DNA from: RGIG2000 sp045612665
GTDB taxonomy: Bacteria; Bacillota; Clostridia; Oscillospirales; CAG-272
Assembly (NCBI GenBank): GCA_045612665.1
Contig: JAZKZO010000057.1
Span: forward strand, 1-44,627
Direction of reading: 5' to 3'
DNA length: 44,627 nucleotides
The notes beneath the pieces were generated by a model that was not told the origin of the DNA, did not search any database, and saw only the letters and a program-made list of their open reading frames with translations. The position numbers were made by a program, and so were the translations under genes. Shown piece after piece: positions 15,309 through 23,197 of this stretch. Each line of letters opens with the position of its first letter. Position 1 is the first letter of the stretch.

Positions 15309-16927
15309 TTGTTTTCCAGCCTTTCATAGATTGTAGCCACAACGTCCTCGAAGAAGTCCTCGTTAACAGGATATTTTTTGAAGGTAATGTCCATTTTGGC
15401 ATACGATGCAATGATTTTTTCAACCTCTTCTCTGCCAAAGCGCGCCTCGGCAAGCTCAAAGAGTCTTATATCGTCAAGGGCATCTCTGAACACCTTTTGG
15501 CGAAGCGACGGAATTGCCTCGCTTCCATAAGGATAAACGCTAAACGAATCTCCTGACGGGAAGCCATAGCCTGCGCTTGTGTCCTCGTACGGATTTAGCT
15601 CAAAGGATTTTGAAAGGCGCGTAAAGTAGAAGTTATAGCCCCAATGCAAGAATCCCTCAATGTTATGTAGGTACATTTGCGTACCGATAATTCTGTTTCT
15701 TTCGCTCGGCATAGCCATAAAGCGATTTGCAACCTCTTTTCCCTGTGCGCAGCAGTAGTAGCACCACAAATGCTCAACGCCTGCCTCAAAGAAATGCTCG
15801 AGGTCGTTTGTGCCTACAACGGGAGTTTTAACTGCCCCTGTGTTGTAAAAGTCTATTCTTGACAGCGCGTCTATTTGATTACAGCCCTCAATCATCGGCA
15901 AAAGCACGGCACTAAGGCTTCTATAATGCTCAAGGTCCGCCTCGCCCGGCTCATCTGAGATATGGAAATAGATATTTTCCTTTTCAACGCCCATGTTGGT
16001 AAGGCAATTTATAATTGTAGGAATAAACGCCCTTAGGAATGCCGTGTATTCCTCGGATGTAGCATCGGTTTCCCAACCGAAAATCCTCTTTTCCTCACCG
16101 TCAACGTCCGCAATCACCTTTGGCGTGTTCTTTGCGCCCCATTGTGTAAAGAAGTGGCTGATTTCAAAGTATTTTATGCCGTTTTTGCGTGCCAAATCAA
16201 CGTATCTTTCAAGGAGCGAGGTGTCAAATTCGTACACATCCCCCGTCTTTTTTATCTTGACGAGCTGAACGGTAGGTCTCTCGCATCCAACCTCGGTATC
16301 GAGCGCAGGCGTTAGCACAGGAGTCAAAAGCATATTCATACCGTGTCTTGTCGCAAGCGCGATATATTTTTCGATTAGTGCCCAATGCTCCTCGCTAAAA
16401 ATATCGACCTTATGCACCGTGGCGATACAGTCGTTATGAAACCACTGTGTGAATTTGAGCTCTTGCTCGGGAAGTTCAACGTCGCAAACGCGCACGTCAA
16501 CGCACGCCTGTCCCTTAAATCTGCCTCTCTTGTAGAATTTTACGCAAATTTTCGACTCAGACGCCTTTTCCTGCTTTGGAATTTCAAGCCAAATCGAGGT
16601 GTATTTCTTTTTCTCAAGTGTGATCTTGTTTTCCTTAAGTGGCATAACGGGGTCAGGATACATTCCGGGAGTGTATCTTTGATAGTGTGGGTCATCCATA
16701 CAGCACTGCGCTGTCGGAAAATCAACCTTTACAAGCCCTATCTTGTTTGCCTTAATGCCCACAAGGTCGCTTTCAATCTCAAATGTGTACTCGCCCTTGC
16801 CAAGCAACGCAATTTGAAAATCCGTATCCTTGTTTTTTGCGCAAATTACGCTATCTATTTCCTTGCCGTAAATTTGATCCTCATATACCTTTGCAAGTGA
16901 GGAATGTGTTGTTATTTTAAGCTTCAT
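15305..16927 (-). CDS. DUF4091-family glycoside hydrolase-like protein
   Basis: This 540-aa protein has an N-terminal beta-sandwich of about 150 residues, a TIM-barrel-like centre (LIEKYIALATRHGMNMLLTP, FEISHFFTQWG) and the DUF4091 C-terminal part (EGFLHWGYNFYF ... ALDDIRLFELAE). HISDEP at 322-327 has the Asp-Glu pair placed as a catalytic acid would be in retaining glycosidases; this is inference. No signal peptide is visible although its neighbours are lipoproteins, so it may act inside the cell on imported sugars. The ATG overlaps the esterase stop (ATGA). Confidence 0.82.
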   Translation of the reverse strand: MKLKITTHSSLAKVYEDQIYGKEIDSVICAKNKDTDFQIALLGKGEYTFEIESDLVGIKANKIGLVKVDFPTAQCCMDDPHYQRYTPGMYPDPVMPLKENKITLEKKKYTSIWLEIPKQEKASESKICVKFYKRGRFKGQACVDVRVCDVELPEQELKFTQWFHNDCIATVHKVDIFSEEHWALIEKYIALATRHGMNMLLTPVLTPALDTEVGCERPTVQLVKIKKTGDVYEFDTSLLERYVDLARKNGIKYFEISHFFTQWGAKNTPKVIADVDGEEKRIFGWETDATSEEYTAFLRAFIPTIINCLTNMGVEKENIYFHISDEPGEADLEHYRSLSAVLLPMIEGCNQIDALSRIDFYNTGAVKTPVVGTNDLEHFFEAGVEHLWCYYCCAQGKEVANRFMAMPSERNRIIGTQMYLHNIEGFLHWGYNFYFTRLSKSFELNPYEDTSAGYGFPSGDSFSVYPYGSEAIPSLRQKVFRDALDDIRLFELAEARFGREEVEKIIASYAKMDITFKKYPVNEDFFEDVVATIYERLENK

Positions 16928-18318
16928 TGTTCAGATGTCTCCATTTTTGCTTCAAAAAGCCATTTTGCATACGTTCCGTTTTTGCCGATGCCGCTCCAAA
17001 TGGTATGTCCGCCACTGCCTATCGGGAAAAATCTTATCTTTTCGCTAACGCCCGCACTCTTACACGCGCTCTTAATCGCGTTTACCATCTCGTTTGTTCC
17101 CTTATAAGGAACGGTTGGGTCAGCTGAGCCGTGGAAGGTGATAATCGTTTTGTCAATAAGTAGCTCTGCCTTGCTCGGGTCAGCACCACCGCAAATAGGC
17201 ATAGCCCCTGCAAATCTTTCGGGATGACGCATAATGATATCCCAAGTGCCAAAGCCACCCATTGAAAGTCCTGTTACGTAGTAACGGCTTGTATCGGTTG
17301 AATAGGTGTCCTCAATTTCGTCAAGGATTTCAAGCACGGCTGTCAGCTCGTTTGACTGCTTAACCGTGTCAATGCTATAGCTACCCTGACCCCAAGGAGT
17401 GTCAACCCATTGCTGTCCCGACGGACACTGTGGGCAAATTACAATAGCGTTCCAATACGGAGAGCTTCCCTGCGAGAAAAGCTCGGGGACGTATTCGTTT
17501 AACTGCGTAGAGTTGTCGCTTCCGCGCTCACCTGCACCGTGCAAAATCAAAACCACAGGCATCTCTGCGCCCTCATAGTAGCTTGACGGAATATAAATCC
17601 TGTAAGGAAGCTTTGTGCCGTCCTTGGCGGTGATGGTTTTAGCCTCGAAAAGCTCGTTTTTCAAAATATCCTTTGTGATAGTTTTATCATTTTTCTTTCT
17701 AAGATAGCCTGCATATGCCATATCCTTGTATTCGGATTTGTGATAAATGAAGCTGTCCTCGGGTGCAACCTCGTCGCTTGCAAGGAGCTCCTTTGCAATC
17801 GCGAGCATATAAGGATAAAGATACTCACTTCTCGCAATAAGCACAAGGTCGTTACCGCAAACGCTTACCGCAAAGTCGTTATTTTCATATAGCTTATCGT
17901 CGATAAACTGTGCATTTTCGCGCACGTTGCCGACAACAATCTCGCAATCGTAGTCTGCGCTCATAATATCGGCAGTATCAAGAGTATAGCCGTGAGTGTC
18001 GGCAATATATTCGATAAGCGCATCAACAAGAGCGCCTACCGCCTCGTCGGAATAATCGTAAACTATCTTCGCGCTACCGTCGCCAATTGAAAATCCAACG
18101 TCCTCGGGCGCATCGGGATTTACTATATCCGCAGGGTCGGTTTCGGAGCTTGACTCCTCGCTTGAGCTTTCCTCGCTTGACGAGCTACTGCTTGACGAGC
18201 TTTCGCTTGATGAGGAGCTTTCGCTTGATGAGCTACCGTCATTATTATCACAGCTAAAAAGTGCAAATGACGCACACATCATAGCCAAAATTAAAAGTAT
18301 GCTTATTATTTTTCTCAT
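16924..18318 (-). CDS. Surface lipoprotein alpha/beta-hydrolase esterase (CE1/LpqC-like)
   Basis: This 464-aa protein has a lipoprotein signal ending LFSC at residue 23, then a Ser/Glu linker to about residue 60. An alpha/beta domain follows (65-190, GDGSAKIVYDYSDEAVGALV) resembling the N-terminal carbohydrate-associated domain of some glucuronidases. The hydrolase domain runs from about 215: LILHGAGERGSD for the oxyanion region, GLSMGGFG with Ser near 355, GSADPTVP with Asp near 400, and GGHTIW with His near 440. It likely removes feruloyl or acetyl esters from plant polysaccharide. AAGGAGATCTT precedes the ATG. Its leader is nearly identical to that of the next gene upstream. Confidence 0.87.
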   Translation of the reverse strand: MRKIISILLILAMMCASFALFSCDNNDGSSSSESSSSSESSSSSSSSSEESSSEESSSETDPADIVNPDAPEDVGFSIGDGSAKIVYDYSDEAVGALVDALIEYIADTHGYTLDTADIMSADYDCEIVVGNVRENAQFIDDKLYENNDFAVSVCGNDLVLIARSEYLYPYMLAIAKELLASDEVAPEDSFIYHKSEYKDMAYAGYLRKKNDKTITKDILKNELFEAKTITAKDGTKLPYRIYIPSSYYEGAEMPVVLILHGAGERGSDNSTQLNEYVPELFSQGSSPYWNAIVICPQCPSGQQWVDTPWGQGSYSIDTVKQSNELTAVLEILDEIEDTYSTDTSRYYVTGLSMGGFGTWDIIMRHPERFAGAMPICGGADPSKAELLIDKTIITFHGSADPTVPYKGTNEMVNAIKSACKSAGVSEKIRFFPIGSGGHTIWSGIGKNGTYAKWLFEAKMETSEQ

Positions 18319-18327
18319 AAGATCTCC

Positions 18328-20154
18328 TTAGTCCTGTTCCGCATCGCTTTCATATTTATCAACGAGCGAAATGTCATCGATATAGAACGCTACGTTCGCG
18401 TAAGTTTCATCTAAAATATCGGCATAGAAATAAAAGCCTGTAATAAGCTCATTCTCTGCAATCTGCTTGTTTCCTTGGCGCATTGCGTCAATAGAGAACG
18501 CAAAGTAGCCCTTCTTGCCCTTTATCTTTGCTCCGTCAGCCGAGCCAAAGCATCCGTCGCCACCAAGAGTAAGCGTTGTCCATTCCTCGCTACCGTCAGC
18601 AAGATAATAGAATTTTGTGCTGGAATGGTTGTCGTGAGTGCGGAACGGGTATTTAACGCCATCATTTCCTACGACGCCGACACTCGCCTTTTTAAACTCA
18701 ATATTAGTCAGATCCATCCAAACAACAAGGTATTTCTGACCGTTAAGCTTACCGGGCTCCATACTGATGGTAAATTCAAAATTTCCTACCACATCACGCG
18801 AAAGCTTGAGTCCCTTGCTTCCGAGCGCACCAACGCCGTCCACTGCCTCAAAGGAAATGTAGCCGTTAAGAATATTGCCCGACCAGCCGGATGTTGTGTG
18901 ATATGGCATTTCACCCTCAAAATCGGTAACTTCCGTGTTGGTATCAAGCGCCCCGTAGTCCTCGACATCAAGACCACCACGGTCCATCAAATGCTCCACA
19001 TATGTAGGAACATTGTCAAGCGTTGATGCGTTAAGATCAAGCACTCTTGCGCCCGAATAGTAGTCGGAATAATAGATAAGCTCGCTCAAATTAGGGGAGG
19101 AGCAAAGCTTGATTCCCTGATAGTTGTACATATAGTCGTTCTTGTGATCGTGTCCTGTTACTATTGCGACTATATCACCGCGCTCAAGTGCGGTTTCGTA
19201 TAGCTCTGTATCAACCTTTGAGGAAGCGATCTGCTCGTTTTTACCACCGTCATACTCGTAAACAAGCTCTGTATTGTCCTTGTTTTGATATGCGTAGTAG
19301 TTTTCGATAAGCGGAATATGGAATGCCATAATTCCCTTAACCTTTTCGCCATTGTTATATTCCTCAAGAAGCTCGGATGTTTCCTTGTACCACTCGATCT
19401 GCTTATCGTTTATGTATGCGTACTCGGTTTGGTTATAGCCAACGCTAATATACGCACCGGAATTAAAGCAGTAAATAACCGAGCCAAGGCTTCCATCCTC
19501 ATTATAAACGCCAAGAGCATATGTTCCAGGGCGAGAGATGACGGTTCCCATTTTGGAAACACAGTATTCATATGACTGATATGTTGTCATTTGAATACTG
19601 TTCATTTGTGCGCCCTCGTGGTCGTGATTTCCGTACACATGGCACCACGGAATTCCCTTTTCCTCAAGATAGCCGACACAGGCATCGATATTCGCCCTGA
19701 GCTTTTCGGGAGTTGAGGATTTTATTGTATTATCTCCTGTGAGGATACAAAAGTCGGGATCTACACGGTCAACGATCTCCTTGATTCGATCCTTAACTCT
19801 TTGTATCTTTTCGGGAGGATAATTTGCTACATCCATATGAAGGTCAGCAAGGAATAGCACCTTGAATGAGCCATCCTCGTTATAGGTCAAACGGATCTTG
19901 CTATCCAAAAGCTCCTCTGCCTTCGCAATTGTTTCGGCGGACGCGTTGCTTTTCCACATACCGTCATCTACCTCTTCGCTTGAGGACTCCTCGCTTGAGG
20001 ACTCCTCACTTGACGAGCTACTGCTTGATGAGCTTTCGCTTGACGAGGAGCTTTCGCTTGATGAGCTACCGTCATTATTATCACAGCTAAAAAGTGCAAA
20101 TGACGCACACATCATCGCCAAAATTAGCAAAATGCTTATTATTTTCTTCATCAT
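18328..20154 (-). CDS. Surface lipoprotein calcineurin-like metallophosphoesterase, paralog 1
   Basis: This 608-aa protein has a lipoprotein signal (lipobox Cys24) and a poly-Ser/Glu linker to about residue 60. The metallophosphoesterase domain shows LADLH 102-106, GDN 140-142, GNHDH from 175, AFHIP, and TGHDHKNDY. These supply the two-metal site. The C-terminal 190 residues form a beta-rich module (LNGQKYLVVWMDL ... VAFYIDDISL) resembling a carbohydrate-binding or adhesion domain. The family cleaves phosphomonoesters or diesters; an external phosphate-scavenging role is plausible. It may start one codon later (ATGATG). The start overlaps the stop of paralog 2. Confidence 0.88.
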   Translation of the reverse strand: MMKKIISILLILAMMCASFALFSCDNNDGSSSSESSSSSESSSSSSSSSEESSSEESSSEEVDDGMWKSNASAETIAKAEELLDSKIRLTYNEDGSFKVLFLADLHMDVANYPPEKIQRVKDRIKEIVDRVDPDFCILTGDNTIKSSTPEKLRANIDACVGYLEEKGIPWCHVYGNHDHEGAQMNSIQMTTYQSYEYCVSKMGTVISRPGTYALGVYNEDGSLGSVIYCFNSGAYISVGYNQTEYAYINDKQIEWYKETSELLEEYNNGEKVKGIMAFHIPLIENYYAYQNKDNTELVYEYDGGKNEQIASSKVDTELYETALERGDIVAIVTGHDHKNDYMYNYQGIKLCSSPNLSELIYYSDYYSGARVLDLNASTLDNVPTYVEHLMDRGGLDVEDYGALDTNTEVTDFEGEMPYHTTSGWSGNILNGYISFEAVDGVGALGSKGLKLSRDVVGNFEFTISMEPGKLNGQKYLVVWMDLTNIEFKKASVGVVGNDGVKYPFRTHDNHSSTKFYYLADGSEEWTTLTLGGDGCFGSADGAKIKGKKGYFAFSIDAMRQGNKQIAENELITGFYFYADILDETYANVAFYIDDISLVDKYESDAEQD

Positions 20155-22019
20155 TCGGTTGCGTCACCTACTGCACCGTCGATATAAGCGTTGTTCTCGT
20201 ATGTCTTTGCAAGCATTACGTCGTCAATATAGAACGCAACGTCCTTGTAGGTGTCATCCTTTATATCACCGTAGAAGTAGAAGCCTGTGATAAGCTCGTC
20301 GTCTGCGAGCGCCTTGCCCTTTTGACGAAGCTTTTCAAGGGAGAATGCAAAGTAGCCCTTCTTGCCCTTAAGTGATGAGCCGTCGCCCTCTCCAAAGCAA
20401 CCGTCGCCACCAAGAGAGCCTGTTGTCCATGTGTCTGAGCCATCTGCAAGATAGTAATAGGTTGTAACTGCATCGTAATCGTCACTACGGAAAGGATGCT
20501 TTACACCGTCGTTTCCAACAAGACCGACACAGCCCTTTCTAAATTCCATATTTGTGAAGTCCATCCAAACGATAAGATACTCGCTTTCGTTTAGCTTGCC
20601 GCCCTCGAAATCAAGCACGAACTCGAAGTTTCCTGTCTTATCTCTCTTAACCTCGAGCGCCTTGCTTCCGCCCACGCCCATGCCGTCCTTAATTTCAAGG
20701 AATACGTTGCCGGGAAGTGATTGTGCCGACCAGCCTGACATTACGTATTTTGGCATACCGTTTTCAAAGTCGTGCATCATTGTATTTGGCATAAGTGCCT
20801 CGTAATCGTCGGGGTTTCGTCCGCCTCTGTCCATCAAATATTCAACATACGTTGGAACATTGTCAAGGGTTTCGGTGTTAAGGTCAAACACTCTTGAGCC
20901 CGAGAAGATGTCGTTATAGTAGGATTGCTCACCGAGGTTAGGCGAGGAGCAAAGCTTGATGCCCTGATAGTTGTACATATAGTCGTTTACGTGGTCGTGT
21001 CCTGTTACGATAGCCACAATATCGCCTCTTTCAAGCGCGGTTTCATACATTTCAGTATCGGTCTTTGACGGACACATATTCTCGTTTCTGCCACCGTCAT
21101 ACTCATAAACGAGAGTCTTGTCATCTCTGTTTGTGTGTGCGGTTTCATTTTCGATAAGAGGAATATGGAATGCCATCATTCCCTTTACCTTTTCGCCGTT
21201 GTTATATTCCTCAAGAATCTCCGAGGACTCCTTGTACCAGTCGATTTGCTTTTGAGTTATGTATGCATATCCGCCCTTTACGCTGTCGTACGCACCGGAG
21301 TTAAGACACCAAATAAGAGAGCCAAGGCTTCCGTCCGCATTGTAAACGCCAAGAACGTAAGTGCCGGGACGTGATGCGATTGTTCCCGCCTTTGAAACGC
21401 AATACTCGTATTCCTCGTGCACGCCCTGCTGAATTGAGTTCATAAGCGCGTTCTCGTGGTCGTGGTTACCGTAAACGTGGCACCACGGAATTCCCTTTTC
21501 CTCAAGATAGCCGATACACATTTCAAGATTTGCCTTCAATTTGTCGGTTGTTGAGGAGTTAATAGTGTTATCACCTGTCATAATGCAAAGGTCGGGATCT
21601 ACTCTATCAACAATTTCCTTAACTCTGTCGGACACTCTCTGTGCCTTTACAGGGTCTGCGGCAGCATCCACGTGCAAATCCGCCAAAATAAGAACCTTAA
21701 ATGAGCCGTCCTCGTTATAGGTTAAGCGAATTTTGCTATCCAAAAGTGCCTCTGCCTTTTCCTTTATTTCCTTTGATGCGTTACTTTTCCACATACCGTC
21801 GTCCTCTTCTTCCTCGCTTGAGCTTTCTTCACTTGATGAGCTTTCCTCACTCGACGAGCTTTCCTCGCTTGACGAGCTTTCCTCGCTCGATGAGCTTGAC
21901 GAGGAGCTTTCCTCGCTTGATGATGAGCTTGATGAGCCGTCGTTATTATCGCACGAAAGCAAGCCCACAAGCATAAATGCTGAAATTAAAAGTGCAAGTA
22001 AAATTTTAATAGTTTTCAT
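20151..22019 (-). CDS. Surface lipoprotein calcineurin-like metallophosphoesterase, paralog 2
   Basis: I start at MKTIKILLALLISAF after GGGGAGAACGACA, giving 622 aa. The lipobox ends at Cys23 (GLLSC), followed by DNNDGSSSS and a long Ser/Glu linker. Catalytic motifs match paralog 1: LADLH, TGDNTINSS, YGNHDHEN, FHIPLIEN and TGHDHVND. The C-terminal beta module is also shared (LNESEYLIVWMDF ... VAFYIDDVML). The two proteins are colinear along their whole length, so this is a tandem duplication; retention of every metal ligand suggests both are active. It is the second gene of the operon. Confidence 0.88.
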   Translation of the reverse strand: MKTIKILLALLISAFMLVGLLSCDNNDGSSSSSSSEESSSSSSSSEESSSSEESSSSEESSSSEESSSEEEEDDGMWKSNASKEIKEKAEALLDSKIRLTYNEDGSFKVLILADLHVDAAADPVKAQRVSDRVKEIVDRVDPDLCIMTGDNTINSSTTDKLKANLEMCIGYLEEKGIPWCHVYGNHDHENALMNSIQQGVHEEYEYCVSKAGTIASRPGTYVLGVYNADGSLGSLIWCLNSGAYDSVKGGYAYITQKQIDWYKESSEILEEYNNGEKVKGMMAFHIPLIENETAHTNRDDKTLVYEYDGGRNENMCPSKTDTEMYETALERGDIVAIVTGHDHVNDYMYNYQGIKLCSSPNLGEQSYYNDIFSGSRVFDLNTETLDNVPTYVEYLMDRGGRNPDDYEALMPNTMMHDFENGMPKYVMSGWSAQSLPGNVFLEIKDGMGVGGSKALEVKRDKTGNFEFVLDFEGGKLNESEYLIVWMDFTNMEFRKGCVGLVGNDGVKHPFRSDDYDAVTTYYYLADGSDTWTTGSLGGDGCFGEGDGSSLKGKKGYFAFSLEKLRQKGKALADDELITGFYFYGDIKDDTYKDVAFYIDDVMLAKTYENNAYIDGAVGDATE

Positions 22020-22722
22020 TGTCGTTCTCCCCGTCATATAAAATATCTAATTTTTCTATTTTTTTAAGCTCCCCTTGGATTCTCTTATAGGTATCCGAGC
22101 TTTTTAAAAAATCATTACAATAGGCTTCGCACTCGAGCATCCAAGGCTTAATTAGCATAGCGCTTATTACGTTTTTCGCCATATCCGCCTTGGCTTCTAT
22201 TTCTTCGACCTCGCCCCTCGGTGTTGTCAAATCAATAAACACCGCCACTGTTCGATACAGCTTTTTTACTATGTTGTAAAAATAGCTCTCGTAATGCATA
22301 CAGGCAATAGGTGCAAGCGCCTTTATCATAAATGCCGACCTGTCGTAAACAAGCTCCGCAAGCGACACAAGCCCTGCAACCGCTCCGTCTGTGCCGTTTA
22401 AGCTCATAATCCTATAAAGCCCCTCCCAGGTCAAAATTAACTTCCCGCCACGCTCTACCTCTATTTCATTATATGCGTCAAGCAGGTCTCCCCTAGAAGC
22501 AATTCCTCTAATTATTTTATTATCATACTCGCGATATTCGCCACAAGTTGAGGACACACACAGGGCAATATACTGCACAAGCTCGTCAAAGGCTCGAAGA
22601 AGCATTGACGACGGCATAAGCAAAATTGATTTCTCTGCCTCGCCCGAAAGCTCCTTAACATCCCTCATCAGTCGCTTGTACACGCCATCAAGATGACTGA
22701 GCTTATCTGTAAATTCACTCAT
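22006..22722 (-). CDS. Helical protein of unknown function, first gene of the lipoprotein operon
   Basis: This 238-aa protein has no signal peptide and no membrane segment. It is predicted almost wholly alpha-helical (MSEFTDKLSHLDGVYKRLMR, LLDAYNEIEVERGGK, YSYFYN-like region YESYFYNIVKKLYRT). I do not recognise a family. It heads the operon behind an AAGGAG site and overlaps the paralog-2 start by 14 nt, which implies coupled translation. A cytoplasmic partner or regulator of the secreted set is possible but unsupported. Confidence 0.75.
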   Translation of the reverse strand: MSEFTDKLSHLDGVYKRLMRDVKELSGEAEKSILLMPSSMLLRAFDELVQYIALCVSSTCGEYREYDNKIIRGIASRGDLLDAYNEIEVERGGKLILTWEGLYRIMSLNGTDGAVAGLVSLAELVYDRSAFMIKALAPIACMHYESYFYNIVKKLYRTVAVFIDLTTPRGEVEEIEAKADMAKNVISAMLIKPWMLECEAYCNDFLKSSDTYKRIQGELKKIEKLDILYDGENDNENY

Positions 22723-22837
22723 TTTATTCTCCTTTTTGTTATTTTCCGCTCTTTTGAGAAAAATACTCGTCCTTTCCGTCGCGCCATCTCACGATTTTGC
22801 GCGCCGAACGCCATTTTTCGATACTTATCCAATTTAT

Positions 22838-22866
22838 ATCTTATCACATTTCAACGATTTTTGCAA
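22838..22866 (-). promoter_or_regulatory. Promoter of the lipoprotein operon
   Basis: On the minus strand TTGCAA (22861-22866), a 17-nt spacer and TAAGAT (22838-22843), 116 nt upstream of the first ATG. The leader is long. The flanking region 22867-22938 holds nothing else I can identify. Confidence 0.6.
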
Positions 22867-22938
22867 TATTTTGCGCACATTTAAATATATTTATTTATCG
22901 ACAAAATTCGCACAGTCGCGAGCGCTTGATTTGTCTCC

Positions 22939-23101
22939 CGAAGCTCGCTTGTCCGTCTAGTCTTGATTTTAAGAGATTTAGGCACCGCAAGACAAGGCGC
23001 ACCGGAAGAATGACGGACGACGGTGTACTTAGTGTACATCAAGGTCGGCATTCGGGAGCAACGCAGGATTGCAAAGCATCAATCTCTTAAAACGAGCTTC
23101 G
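22939..23101 (+). repeat. Structured dispersed element, copy 2
   Basis: Outer arms CGAAGCTCG (22939-22947) and CGAGCTTCG (23093-23101) are complementary, and inside them TTTTAAGAGATT (22967-22978) pairs perfectly with AATCTCTTAAAA (23081-23092). The core carries AAGGCGCACCGG, GACGACGG, an apical GTGTAC-TTA-GTGTAC region and GGGAGCAAC. It lies between divergent promoters. Confidence 0.82.
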
Positions 23102-23125
23102 AATGAAATTTTTCTAGTTTTAATA

Positions 23126-23154
23126 TTGAATTTCTCAACTTATTGTGTTATCAT
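23126..23154 (+). promoter_or_regulatory. Promoter of the topoisomerase B gene
   Basis: TTGAAT (23126-23131), a 17-nt spacer and TATCAT (23149-23154), 43 nt before the ATG. It starts 25 nt after the end of structured element copy 2. Confidence 0.7.
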
Positions 23155-23197
23155 AAATTTGGAAATTTGGAAAATTGATTCCTATTTGGAGGGAAAA

